DNA of 64,000 nt from CAYMKL01 sp964390805. GTDB lineage: Bacteria > Chloroflexota > Anaerolineae > VGOG01. The DNA is taken from NCBI GenBank assembly GCA_964390805.1, contig CAYMKL010000024.1, positions 3,092 through 67,091 on the forward strand. The letters run 5' to 3'. The position numbers were made by a program, and so were the translations under genes. The notes under the pieces were generated by a model. The model saw nothing but the letters and a program-made list of their open reading frames with translations, was not told the origin of the DNA and did no database searches. Numbering within the stretch: the first letter of the stretch is position 1; each line of letters starts with the position of its first letter. Shown one piece after another: positions 25,909 through 34,080 of this stretch.

Positions 25909-26994
25909 CTACCAGTGCGCCGTTGGCAATAGCCACCCATTGGTTTGTATATTTCGCCAACAGCTCATCACGCATCCGCCAGTAGGCTTTCCTCTGCTCC
26001 TCGAACAGTGTGTTTTCATCATAGGGGTGGCCGCCTCGGCTCTCTTCTCCAGAGTTGGTACTCGTTTCAAGGCCGGCTCCTTAATCAGTACCGTGATGTA
26101 CTTGACCATCACGCATTGGCTGGCGAACTGTTGGAAACCCCTGTCCTCGAGCGGAGCTCTCAGCCCCCCTTGATACCTTCGCACACAGCAGTAGATGGGA
26201 CGAGATGGATATTCTGTCAACAGAGAAAGCGATTGTTCGACAAGCTCGTCGGCTCGCTCGTAGGCCTGGGGATGAAGGAGCATTTCCAACCAATGTCCGG
26301 TCTGTCCTTGTCGAATCCGCAGATAGCCTATGACCTCCCCCTGATCCTCCAATACGTAGCCCTCTTGTCTGGCTTGCCTCGACCAGGGGGGCGGCGTGGT
26401 CTCCCACTCCCTTGCTGTTATATTCTCCGCCTGTTGCACCAAGCGAGGGGCAACGTCCGCGTAGAGCCCTTGCAGTCCCCAGTTGTCAGTGGGCTGCTGA
26501 GAGCGTACGGTCTTTCTTTCAGGGTGCACCAGATCAGATGGGATCTGTGCCAGACGGAAGACATCCTCCCGAGTGTAGATACTGAAACCCACCTGTTGGA
26601 AGGCTTCGACCTCCGTCCCATCCTCAGGCAGGCGAGCAAAGATGCGCTGGACACCCTGCTCTCCGGCTTCGAGGCACAGTTTCTTCAACAGGCGACGCCA
26701 TAAGGTTTTGGCATCTTCCACCGCTGATAGGGAAGGGGTCAAGTAGACTACATCGGCTTCGGAGCTCTCCTTTCTCATGCGCATCTGGCCAAAGCCCGCC
26801 ATTTGTCGGCTCTCTCCCACCTCATCGCATACGCAGGTGAAAACCCCTATCCCTTCTAGTGGGAGGCACCCCACCAGGGCCGCTAGGAGTGGCCTATATG
26901 TTTGGGTCAATGCATCCTCCAGGCTAAGCAGAATGCCCTGGTTCTGCAATTTGCTAACCAGGAGGAGATCGCGAACATCCAAGGGCTTGCTCAA
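25909..26994 (-). CDS. Double GNAT-like acetyltransferase-fold protein
   Basis: A 361-aa soluble protein. Two parts resemble the GNAT fold: an N-terminal half (about 30-150) with YLTPSLSAVEDAKTLWRRLL and GVQRIFARLPEDGTEVEAFQQVGF, and a C-terminal half (about 190-310) with YVLEDQGEVIGYLRIRQG and RGFQQFASQCVMVKY. The classical acetyl-CoA loop (Q/RxxGxG/A) is not clear, so activity is doubtful. A TTG start at 26994 follows GAGAGGTAAG. The last ~40 residues are Cys/Arg-rich and out of character, perhaps a shifted tail. A divergent promoter pair separates it from the GntR gene. Function unknown. Confidence 0.6.
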   Translation of the reverse strand: MSKPLDVRDLLLVSKLQNQGILLSLEDALTQTYRPLLAALVGCLPLEGIGVFTCVCDEVGESRQMAGFGQMRMRKESSEADVVYLTPSLSAVEDAKTLWRRLLKKLCLEAGEQGVQRIFARLPEDGTEVEAFQQVGFSIYTREDVFRLAQIPSDLVHPERKTVRSQQPTDNWGLQGLYADVAPRLVQQAENITAREWETTPPPWSRQARQEGYVLEDQGEVIGYLRIRQGQTGHWLEMLLHPQAYERADELVEQSLSLLTEYPSRPIYCCVRRYQGGLRAPLEDRGFQQFASQCVMVKYITVLIKEPALKRVPTLEKRAEAATPMMKTHCSRSRGKPTGGCVMSCWRNIQTNGWLLPTAHW

Positions 26995-27027
26995 ATCTTA
27001 CCTCTCAGTGCTTGTACCCCTATGCTG

Positions 27028-27079
27028 GGCGAAGGTCTCTGACCGAGCCCAGTTCGCCTCGGTCGGGAGACCTTCGGCG
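27028..27079. repeat. Palindromic dispersed repeat (CCTTCGGCGA family)
   Basis: GCGAAGGTCTCTGACCGAG and CTCGGTCGGGAGACCTTCGGC are inverted copies around a 12-bp centre. A related unit lies at 41838-41895. The element stands between the GNAT-like gene start and the divergent promoters and carries no gene. Confidence 0.6.
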
Positions 27080-27110
27080 AGCAGTAGAAAACCAACAACG
27101 TTGATTCCTA

Positions 27111-27138
27111 TTGTACTATCATTTAGCTCGATTGGCAA
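27111..27138 (-). promoter_or_regulatory. Minus-strand promoter for the GNAT-like gene
   Basis: On the minus strand TTGCCA (27138-27133) and TACAAT (27116-27111) are 16 bp apart. It is back to back with the GntR promoter, so one regulator could control both. Confidence 0.55.
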
Positions 27139-27160
27139 ATGCTCTGCCGATTTTTGAAAT

Positions 27161-27189
27161 TTGACAAAATAAGCAAATACCGATATGAT
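27161..27189 (+). promoter_or_regulatory. Sigma70-type promoter for the GntR gene
   Basis: TTGACA (27161-27166) and TATGAT (27184-27189) are 17 bp apart. The start codon lies 29 bp after the -10 box, giving a short leader. Confidence 0.8.
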
Positions 27190-27217
27190 TGTACCACAAC
27201 TCTTTGGGAAAGGAATC

Positions 27218-27631
27218 ATGATGATGCATATTGACCGCCAGAGCGGAGTCCCGATCTACTTGCAAATAGTTGGGCAGGTCAAAAACCTGATAGCCGTGGG
27301 TAAGCTTCAGCCGGACGAACGGTTGCCCCCCATCCGGCAGTTGGCGGTAGAGTTGGAGATCAATTTCAACACGGTTGCCCACGCCTATAAAGAGCTGAGC
27401 AGACAGGGGGTGATCTCCACACGACCGGGTCTAGGCAGTTTCGTCCCCGACCAGCCCGATCAGTTGCCATTGGCTCAGAGGCGTCGAGAGGTGCTGACGT
27501 CAGTATTCGGTAAGCCTTTTGTAGAGGCATTGAGCCTCGGTTTCTCGATGCCAGAGATCGAAGAGGCAGTGATCGAACAGTTGACTCGCTGGTGGACCGA
27601 GGTGCTGAACTCCAACCCTCCCGTGGACTAG
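27218..27631 (+). CDS. GntR-family transcriptional regulator, YtrA type
   Basis: A 137-aa regulator. The winged helix (about 10-80) is typical: QSGVPIYLQIVGQVKNLIA, LPPIRQLAVELEINFNTVAHAYKEL and GVISTRPGLGSFV. The short C-terminal tail (about 60 aa) is the YtrA kind, without a large ligand domain. The three ATGs at 27218-27226 follow GGGAAAGGAA; I take the first. YtrA-type regulators usually control neighbouring ABC transporters, but none is adjacent here. The divergent GNAT-like gene or its own promoter are the likely targets. Confidence 0.85.
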   Translation: MMMHIDRQSGVPIYLQIVGQVKNLIAVGKLQPDERLPPIRQLAVELEINFNTVAHAYKELSRQGVISTRPGLGSFVPDQPDQLPLAQRRREVLTSVFGKPFVEALSLGFSMPEIEEAVIEQLTRWWTEVLNSNPPVD

Positions 27632-27691
27632 CTGATCCTAGCCTGAAGAATCTGCTGGCTATCCCGAATAGACACAGCGAAGGGAAAAAGG

Positions 27692-27729
27692 AAATGAACC
27701 CGACTTGTGCGCAGGTTAGGTTCATTTTT
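27692..27729 (+). terminator. Terminator of the GntR gene
   Basis: AAATGAACC (27692-27700) pairs with GGTTCATTT (27719-27727), with a further ACTTGTGCGCAGGT inner stem, and ends in a T-run (CATTTTTG). Confidence 0.7.
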
Positions 27730-27731
27730 GT

Positions 27732-27760
27732 TTGACTTGCTGGGTTAGTTGGATTATAAT
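27732..27760 (+). promoter_or_regulatory. Consensus promoter for yvcK-tpiA
   Basis: TTGACT (27732-27737) and TATAAT (27755-27760) with 17-bp spacing lie directly after the GntR terminator. The leader to the ATG at 27800 is about 33 nt. Confidence 0.85.
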
Positions 27761-27799
27761 ATCGAGACAGGCGTTCTCAGAGAGCGAAGGACGGTCAGC

Positions 27800-29098
27800 A
27801 TGAGATTCTTTCCCAAGAACATCTCCGGCTGGAAATGGCTTTATCCAGGCATGGGCGTCAAGCGGTGGCTGCTCTTGCTCATGTTGGGCATTACTTGCAT
27901 TAGCCTGGGCTTTGCTTACTTCCTGGTCAACGTCTATCGGCAACAGCCTCTGTCGGCTGCGTTCTATTATCTCACTCTGCAGTTTGCTCCACGACTGGTC
28001 CGGGCTGCTCTACTGGGAGCGTTGGGCTTAGTTGCTGTCATGATAGCAGTGGTGCAGTTGGGCCATTCGCTGTTGGCGCCCTTCCTGCAGCCGGGCCAGG
28101 AGGTAGCGCAAGCGGTCTATCGGCATCGTCAGCGCGGACGCGGTCCCAGAGTGGTTGTCATCGGCGGCGGGACGGGCCTCTCCACCTTGCTGCGAGGCCT
28201 GAAGGAATACACCTCCAACGTCACGGCCATCGTCACCGTGGCCGACGATGGGGGCAGCTCTGGCCGCCTGCGCCGCGAGCTGGGGGTGCTCCCTCCTGGC
28301 GACTTTCGCAATTGCATCGCCGCCCTGGCCGACGCCGAATCGCTGACCACTCAACTCTTCCAGTACCGCTTCAGCGAGGTGAACAGCCTCGACGGCCACA
28401 GCTTCGGCAATCTGTTCATCGCCGCCATGGCCCATGTGACAGGCAGCTTTGAGCGAGCCATCCTGGAGTCGAGCCGTGTGTTGGCGGTGCAGGGACGCAT
28501 CTTGCCTTCCACCTTGAAGAACGTCACCCTTTGTGCCGACCTGCGGGGCGAGGACGAGGCAGCAGGCGCCATTAGCCGGGTGGAGGGCGAGTCCAGCATC
28601 ACTGCGGCCGAATTGCCCATCGAGCGAGTTTTCCTGCTGCCCGACGGAGTGCGGGCCTATCCTGAGACCATACGCGCCATCCTGGAGGCAGAGCTTATCG
28701 TTACTGGACCAGGCAGCCTCTTCACCAGTGTGCTGCCCAATCTCCTGGTGGAAGACATCACCAGGGCCATCCGCGCCTCCCAAGCCTCGAAAGTGTATGT
28801 GTGCAACGTGGCCACCCAGAAAGGTGAGACCGAAGGCTTCAGCGTTGGAGATCACATGGAGGCGTTACAGCGCCACGTAGGGCGGGACGTGTTTCACCAC
28901 GTATTGGTGAACGACAACTTCAATGTCAAACTCGATCCCCACTCGGACACGAAACTGGTATGTTTAGACTACGAGGCCAATGGAGGCTACCAGGTTGTGC
29001 CAGCGGACGTGATTGATCTCCAGCAGTCCTGGCGGCATGACCCACAAAAGTTGGCCCGCAACCTAATAGAGTTCTACCATTCTCAAGTCTCAAGGTGA
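27800..29098 (+). CDS. Membrane-anchored YvcK/CofD-like gluconeogenesis factor
   Basis: A 432-aa protein. Two hydrophobic segments (about 21-45 and 67-90) form an N-terminal anchor not found in Bacillus YvcK. The YvcK/CofD-like domain starts near residue 113 with VVVIGGGTGLSTLLRGLKEY, followed by TVADDGGSSGRLRRELGVLPPGD and FGNLFIAAM, typical of the UDP-sugar-binding fold. YvcK proteins are needed for growth on gluconeogenic carbon and for wall homeostasis. It precedes tpiA with a 56-bp gap, giving a metabolic link. The ATG follows GCGAAGGACGG and a strong promoter. Confidence 0.9.
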   Translation: MRFFPKNISGWKWLYPGMGVKRWLLLLMLGITCISLGFAYFLVNVYRQQPLSAAFYYLTLQFAPRLVRAALLGALGLVAVMIAVVQLGHSLLAPFLQPGQEVAQAVYRHRQRGRGPRVVVIGGGTGLSTLLRGLKEYTSNVTAIVTVADDGGSSGRLRRELGVLPPGDFRNCIAALADAESLTTQLFQYRFSEVNSLDGHSFGNLFIAAMAHVTGSFERAILESSRVLAVQGRILPSTLKNVTLCADLRGEDEAAGAISRVEGESSITAAELPIERVFLLPDGVRAYPETIRAILEAELIVTGPGSLFTSVLPNLLVEDITRAIRASQASKVYVCNVATQKGETEGFSVGDHMEALQRHVGRDVFHHVLVNDNFNVKLDPHSDTKLVCLDYEANGGYQVVPADVIDLQQSWRHDPQKLARNLIEFYHSQVSR

Positions 29099-29154
29099 GC
29101 TGGTAAACTGGTAAATGAGGGAATCATCCCTTAACTTTGCTCAGGAGGTTCGCA

Positions 29155-29922
29155 ATGCGTACACCGATTATTGCTGGTAACTGGAAGATGAACAAGACCG
29201 TTGAAGAGGCCGTGAGCCTGGTGAGAGAGATGAGGCGGGGCCTCAACGAGGTGCGGAGCGTGGACAGAGTGCTCTGTCCGCCCTTCGTAGCCCTGGCAGC
29301 CGTGGCCGATCTCCTAAAGCCCACGACCATCAAGCTGGGGGCTCAAAACATGTACTGGGAGGACAAAGGAGCCTACACGGGTGAGGTCTCGCCTCTGATG
29401 CTCAAAGAGCTGTGCCAGTACGTCATCGTTGGCCACTCAGAGCGGCGGGGATATTTCGGCGAGACCGACGAGGGAGTCAACCGCAAGATCAAGGCGGCCT
29501 TTGCCCACGGCTTGATCCCCATCGTCTGCGTGGGGGAGAGCCTGGGGCAGTACGAGGCTGGCCAGACCGAGGAGTGGGTTTCCGGCCAGGTCCGCGCCGC
29601 TCTGGAGGGCCTCTCCGTCGAGCAAGTGCAAAGCATGATCGTCGCCTATGAGCCTATCTGGGCCATCGGCACGGGCAAAGCGGCCACCGGTGCCGGGGCC
29701 AACGCCGTCATCGGCCTCACCATCCGCGGCACCATCGCCGGCCTCTACGACGAAGCCACGGCTCAGACAGTGCGCGTCCAGTACGGCGGCAGCGTTAAGC
29801 CCTCCAACACCGCCGAGTTCATGACCCAGCCGGAAATAGATGGCGCTTTGGTCGGTGGGGCCAGCTTGAAGGCCGCTGATTTCGTAGAGATCGTGCGCGT
29901 CGTGGCCCAGGTGAAAGGGTGA
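29155..29922 (+). CDS. tpiA: Triose-phosphate isomerase
   Basis: A 255-aa glycolytic enzyme interconverting dihydroxyacetone phosphate and glyceraldehyde 3-phosphate. Catalytic features are clear: GNWKMNK (Lys), IVGHSERR (His), the Glu in VAYEPIWAIGTGK, the phosphate-gripping loop and YGGSVKP. The ATG follows AGGAGG. Probably in one operon with yvcK. Confidence 0.97.
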   Translation: MRTPIIAGNWKMNKTVEEAVSLVREMRRGLNEVRSVDRVLCPPFVALAAVADLLKPTTIKLGAQNMYWEDKGAYTGEVSPLMLKELCQYVIVGHSERRGYFGETDEGVNRKIKAAFAHGLIPIVCVGESLGQYEAGQTEEWVSGQVRAALEGLSVEQVQSMIVAYEPIWAIGTGKAATGAGANAVIGLTIRGTIAGLYDEATAQTVRVQYGGSVKPSNTAEFMTQPEIDGALVGGASLKAADFVEIVRVVAQVKG

Positions 29923-29926
29923 ATGA

Positions 29927-30265
29927 ATGAGGGATGAAGTTGACGTTACTGATCTGAAGACCCTGCTGAAGCGGATACGTGCTCAGGCTAACGTAGAGAA
30001 TATCCGCGTCACCCAACATGCCCAGCAGGAAATGGCTGAAGAGGACATCATGCTCGATGAAGTTCTTGAAGCCATTGCTACGGGGCAGATTCTGGAAAAC
30101 TATCCTGAGCATCGTAGAGGAGCCTGTTGTTTGCTCAACGGTCTTACCCAGAATGGTCGCCCTCTGCACATTGTATGCACGACGGCGCGACCAATGCTCA
30201 TCATTATCACGATTTATGAGCCGAAACCGCCAAAGTGGATAACACCGACCCAAAGGAGGCGATAG
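29927..30265 (+). CDS. DUF4258 protein, putative toxin of a toxin-antitoxin pair
   Basis: A 112-aa protein of the DUF4258 family, which has a RelE-like small fold. Family features visible are IRVTQHAQQEMAEEDI and GQILENYPEHRRGACCLL, then PLHIVCTTA and LIIITIYEP. It starts 4 bp after the tpiA stop with AGGGTGA as ribosome site. The next gene, 3 bp away, encodes a YgiT-type zinc-finger protein, the usual partner. Toxicity is inferred from the pairing, not shown by sequence. Confidence 0.8.
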   Translation: MRDEVDVTDLKTLLKRIRAQANVENIRVTQHAQQEMAEEDIMLDEVLEAIATGQILENYPEHRRGACCLLNGLTQNGRPLHIVCTTARPMLIIITIYEPKPPKWITPTQRRR

Positions 30266-30268
30266 GCA

Positions 30269-30493
30269 ATGAAATGTAGTATCGAAGGGTGCCCTGGAGA
30301 GTATGAGGAGCGGGAGATTGTGCATACCGTGCGTTATCAGGGACAGGTGATTGTCATTGACCACGTCCCTGCAGAGATTTGCTCAGTTTGTGGAGATGTG
30401 CTCCTGAAACCGGAGACGGTTCGTGGGATTGAGACGCTACTGCGAACAACAACCCGCCCTGCGAGTGTTGTTCCTCTTTATGAGTATGCTTGA
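30269..30493 (+). CDS. YgiT/MqsA-type zinc-finger antitoxin
   Basis: A 74-aa protein. An N-terminal zinc-binding unit has four cysteines (CSIEGC near the start, then CSVCGD at about 39-44) and the conserved VPAEICSVCGDVLL. The MqsA-type HTH that would follow is missing, as in many short YgiT partners. ATG follows AAAGGAGG. It forms a two-gene unit with the DUF4258 gene and is likely the neutralising partner. Confidence 0.8.
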   Translation: MKCSIEGCPGEYEEREIVHTVRYQGQVIVIDHVPAEICSVCGDVLLKPETVRGIETLLRTTTRPASVVPLYEYA

Positions 30494-30531
30494 AGGGCGT
30501 TTTACCTTCATTACTCCTCGCAGGGAGCATT

Positions 30532-31317
30532 ATGTTCGGCAACTGGACCCCACTGATTTGGCTCGCCGCTACTCTTGCACCCCTGTTCTTCATGAAACGC
30601 TGGATAAACCGGCACATCCAGGGGCTGGGCTTGCTCCTTGTTGGAGACAACGAGGCAGCCATGTTCCTGTACTTCGTGCTACTGCTGCCTGGCATCCTCA
30701 TCCATGAGTTGAGCCATTGGCTGGCGGCCAAGCTGTTGGGGGTGCGGACGGGCAAGATATCGCTTTGGCCTTCCAAGGGGCGCGGCAATCAAATGCGCAT
30801 GGGATCGGTGAGAGTGGCCCGTACCGATCCCTTTCGCAGCAGCCTGATCGGGGTGGCTCCCCTTATCAGCGGCTGCTTGGCTATCTTGATCATCGGTCAA
30901 CTGATCCTGGGCCTGGGTGACCTGGGAGAGGTCTTGCTCAACAGGGAGTGGGAGCAGGTTTGGGAAAGTATCCTGGCTCATCTTCAAACGCCCGATTTCT
31001 GGCTTTGGCTCTACCTCATCTTCGCCATATCGAACGCCATGCTGCCCAGCGAGACCGATCGGGAGCCCTGGAGGCCGGTTATCCTGTTCATGGGCCTGGC
31101 AGCCCTCTTTGTTTACCTGACCGGCTGGGTGAGTCAGGACTTCGGCGAGCTCAGTCGAGCCGTGCCAGAAGTGGTAGCGAATGCCTTTCTGACCGGCCTG
31201 AGCTATCTGGCCTATGCTTTTGGTCTGACAATTGTGGTAGATGCTATCTTCATAACTGCCATCGCCATCCTCGAAGTGCTGGTGTCCAGACTGACGAGGA
31301 AGAGGGTGGAGTATTGA
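30532..31317 (+). CDS. M50-like polytopic membrane metalloprotease
   Basis: A 261-aa membrane protein with about six hydrophobic segments. The second or third segment carries HELSHW (PGILIHELSHWLAAKLLG), an HExxH zinc motif in the membrane as in site-2 proteases. The later segment (FAISNAMLPSETDREPW) has an acidic residue that could be the third ligand, replacing the usual NPDG. The ATG at 30532 follows CAGGGAG; an upstream TTG at 30490 is less likely. The substrate is unknown. It may process a membrane-bound anti-sigma factor or signal peptide remnant. Confidence 0.65.
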   Translation: MFGNWTPLIWLAATLAPLFFMKRWINRHIQGLGLLLVGDNEAAMFLYFVLLLPGILIHELSHWLAAKLLGVRTGKISLWPSKGRGNQMRMGSVRVARTDPFRSSLIGVAPLISGCLAILIIGQLILGLGDLGEVLLNREWEQVWESILAHLQTPDFWLWLYLIFAISNAMLPSETDREPWRPVILFMGLAALFVYLTGWVSQDFGELSRAVPEVVANAFLTGLSYLAYAFGLTIVVDAIFITAIAILEVLVSRLTRKRVEY

Positions 31318-31390
31318 GGTAACGAGGGATAAGCGACGAGTAACGAGGAGCGCGGACGCAAGTCCGCCTCAGCGACGCAAGGGAAAGAAT
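31318..31390. repeat. AACGAG simple repeat tract plus GCGGAC hairpin
   Basis: Units of GTAACGAG, GCGACGAG and TAACGAGG occupy 31318-31350, followed by GCGGAC-GCAA-GTCCGC (31352-31367), a perfect 6-bp hairpin. The tract is one of five AACGAG tracts in the window. Confidence 0.6.
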
Positions 31391-31395
31391 GAACT

Positions 31396-33690
31396 GTGGC
31401 CAAGAAGAAAAAAAGACGGTCCAGACGAGCCAAAGCTAAGGCGCGCCAAGCTGCTGCCAATCCAATCGTCCGGGGGCAGGAGACCTTTCACCGAGGCGAC
31501 TACGACGGAGCCATCGCCGCCTGGGAACAGGCGCGCCAGGAGCGCCCCTCGGAAGCCCTGACCACCGCCCTGGCCGAGGTCTATTTCCGCCGTGGCCTGC
31601 TCTGGTTCTATCGCTGGCGCCAGCACGACGCCGGCCTGTCCGATTTGGACAAAGCAGCCCACCTGGTCCCCGGCGACCCACGCTACGCTTATCATCTGGG
31701 CCTAGCCCACCACCACCAGGACAACCTGGACGCCGCCATCACCGCCTACCGCCTGGCCCTGGATGCCGACCCGGCCTTTATCCGCGCCGCAGAACTGGCT
31801 GTCCTGGTCTTGTTGGAGCGAGGCAGAGATCCCACCCAGGACGCGACCTGGAGTGCACTGCCCTCCGAACGGCAGATAGAACTCAGCCCGCTGGTCCGCC
31901 TGGTGTTCGACCAGCCGGCGGCCCTTGTTAGCGAGGCGGCGGTCGCCGAACCCACGAGGGCCACGCCCACTTCCACCAGCCCGGCCTGGCGGTGTCCTGA
32001 GCTTGTCGAAGGGTTGTGGCAGGGGTTGGTCGCCTTCGAATCCGGGGACGACGGCGCTCACAGAGCATTGCAAAGCATCGCTCAAGACGATAACCAACCT
32101 GCGGCGGCGCGTGCAGTCGTGGCATACACTCTGGGGCTGGATGCGCTGCGCCACGATCGGTCGGCTGAAGCTTTGGCCCACTGGGAATCGGCCCGCCGCC
32201 TGGGGCTGGACACCCCTGCTTTCCACGACAACTTGTATTTGCTTCACCACACCTGCGCCGAACAGGCTATGGCTGACGGGCAATGGGCTGAGGCCACGGC
32301 TCTGACCGATGCCGCCCTCAACCTGTCATCCGGCGACCGTAATCTGAGGGACCTGGCGTCTGCCGCCCATTTTCACGCCGGCCACGCCAACGCCCAGGCT
32401 GCCCATTGGAACCGGGCCCTTGAACATTGGGAAAAGGCCAGGGAATTGGGCGAGAACAGCCGCGTCCTGCTCCAGAACCTGGCCCTGGCTTACGAAAAGA
32501 CGGAACGTTTCCTGGAAGCGGCTGAGTTGTGGCGGCAGGTCGTCCGCCGCCGTCCGCGCAAGGCCGACGCCCCCGATGCCCTTACCTCTCAACAGGTCTC
32601 TCTGTTGTGGGGGCACGTGGCCGATTGCTACCGTCGGGCGGGCAACGTGCAAGAGGCCATCACCACCTTGCGCAACGCCGTCAAGAGCGATCCCAGTAAC
32701 ACCGACCTGCGCCTGGAATTGGTAGACGCCCTGGTAGCCAGCGAGCGCTGGAGCACAGCCAGTAACGAGGTGAACCGCATCCTCAAGCGGGAACCAAACA
32801 ACATCAGCGCTCTGGTCCGTGCAGCCCGCTTAGATGAGGGGTACGGCCACCTGGTCCGCGCCCGGCAGGCCTGGAAAAAGGTGGTGGAACTCGACCCGAA
32901 TCACCTGGAAGCCCAGGAACGCCTGGTCGAACTCCTACACCGGGAAGGCGCTCGCCTCTATCGCACCGGGCACCCCGACAAGGCCCTGAAACGCTACCGC
33001 GAGGCCCTGATGTACATGCCCGACGAGTCCCATTTGTACATTGCACTGGCAGAGTGCTACTTCCACAAAAACGATCCAGACGCTGCTCGCCGAGAAATGG
33101 CTGGGGCCTTTGCCTTGGACCCTGCCGATCTGGATGTTTACCACATGGCAGTGGATGTTTGCCACATCGCCGACTGCCCCGATGATGCCGAATGGGTCAT
33201 CACTCAGGCTACGGAACTGGTCGCCCGTCTACCGGCCGCGTTCTACCTGGACCTGGCCAACTGTTGCTTCAGGCGCCGCCAGACCAAGCAAGGCAACGAC
33301 TATGTGCGGCGCGCCGAGCAGATTGCCGAGGGCAATCCCGACGACCTGGTGGACGTTGCCCTCTTTTACCTCGACCGTAAGAACAAAGGTCGGGCTATTG
33401 CCTACCTGAGGCGGGCACTGCGTCTGGACCCCGAGCACGGCTGGGCCAACTTGCACATGGGCGCCAGTTACGCCACCGCTTTGGAAATGCGCGAGGCCAG
33501 GCGTCACTGGCGACAGGCGCGCCGGACCGCGCGCCAGACCGGCGATGAGGAGCTGCTCCGGGCTGTCGAACTGGCCCGCCAAACTTTCGGCCGCGCCATC
33601 GAGATGCTTGAGCGAGGGTTGCCCTCCTCTCGAATGTTTGGTGATCTGGACATGGAGATGTTTGATGACTATGACGACGACGAATACTAG
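31396..33690 (+). CDS. TPR-repeat protein heading the chaperone cluster
   Basis: A 764-aa cytoplasmic protein made almost wholly of tetratricopeptide repeats. The N-terminus is very basic (MAKKKKRRSRRAKAKARQ) and the C-terminus very acidic (DLDMEMFDDYDDDEY). It starts with GTG at 31396. A palindromic insert at about 31990-32012 adds CPELVEG in frame between repeats. It overlaps the J-like gene by 26 bp and precedes grpE and an Hsp70 gene, so it is likely a co-chaperone or client scaffold for that Hsp70. Related four-gene clusters are typical of this kind of genome. Confidence 0.8.
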   Translation: MAKKKKRRSRRAKAKARQAAANPIVRGQETFHRGDYDGAIAAWEQARQERPSEALTTALAEVYFRRGLLWFYRWRQHDAGLSDLDKAAHLVPGDPRYAYHLGLAHHHQDNLDAAITAYRLALDADPAFIRAAELAVLVLLERGRDPTQDATWSALPSERQIELSPLVRLVFDQPAALVSEAAVAEPTRATPTSTSPAWRCPELVEGLWQGLVAFESGDDGAHRALQSIAQDDNQPAAARAVVAYTLGLDALRHDRSAEALAHWESARRLGLDTPAFHDNLYLLHHTCAEQAMADGQWAEATALTDAALNLSSGDRNLRDLASAAHFHAGHANAQAAHWNRALEHWEKARELGENSRVLLQNLALAYEKTERFLEAAELWRQVVRRRPRKADAPDALTSQQVSLLWGHVADCYRRAGNVQEAITTLRNAVKSDPSNTDLRLELVDALVASERWSTASNEVNRILKREPNNISALVRAARLDEGYGHLVRARQAWKKVVELDPNHLEAQERLVELLHREGARLYRTGHPDKALKRYREALMYMPDESHLYIALAECYFHKNDPDAARREMAGAFALDPADLDVYHMAVDVCHIADCPDDAEWVITQATELVARLPAAFYLDLANCCFRRRQTKQGNDYVRRAEQIAEGNPDDLVDVALFYLDRKNKGRAIAYLRRALRLDPEHGWANLHMGASYATALEMREARRHWRQARRTARQTGDEELLRAVELARQTFGRAIEMLERGLPSSRMFGDLDMEMFDDYDDDEY

Positions 33691-34027
33691 TGACCCTTAC
33701 GGTGTGCTGGGCCTGAAACGGGACGCCAGCCACGAGGAAATCCGCCGCGCCTATTTTCGCAAGGTGCGCGAACACCCGCCCGAGACCGACCCGGAGACAT
33801 TCAAGGCCGTCCGCGCCGCCTACGAGCAGTTGCGCAGCACAGAGCAGCGGACGGTGACCGATCTCTATCTTCTCCAGTCGCCACCGCCCTGGGAGCCGCC
33901 CAAACGCCGACGCCCGGCCCGCTTTGACCTGCGCCTACATCCCCAGGAAGTGCTGGCCGCTGCCAAAGCCTTTACCGACCTGGACCGCGACAGCTTTCGC
34001 AACGACTATAAGCCAGTCCGTCTATAA
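33665..34027 (+). CDS. J-domain-like protein with HPP in place of HPD
   Basis: A 120-aa protein. The first 60 residues have the J-domain order: DPYGVLGLKRDASHEEIRRAYFRKVREH, then PPETDPETFKAVRAAYEQLRS. The invariant HPD loop that stimulates Hsp70 ATPase is here HPP (VREHPPETD), so the classical contact Asp is missing. There are no zinc-finger or C-terminal DnaJ domains; the rest is a short basic tail. ATG 33665 follows GGAG and overlaps the end of the TPR gene. It may be a specialised partner of the adjacent Hsp70, or a J-like protein that binds without stimulating. Confidence 0.75.
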   Translation: MTMTTTNTSDPYGVLGLKRDASHEEIRRAYFRKVREHPPETDPETFKAVRAAYEQLRSTEQRTVTDLYLLQSPPPWEPPKRRRPARFDLRLHPQEVLAAAKAFTDLDRDSFRNDYKPVRL

Positions 34028-34080
34028 GCTTGGGTCGAGGCGGGCAAAGACCGCCCGTACCCAAAGGTGTATCGAAACCC

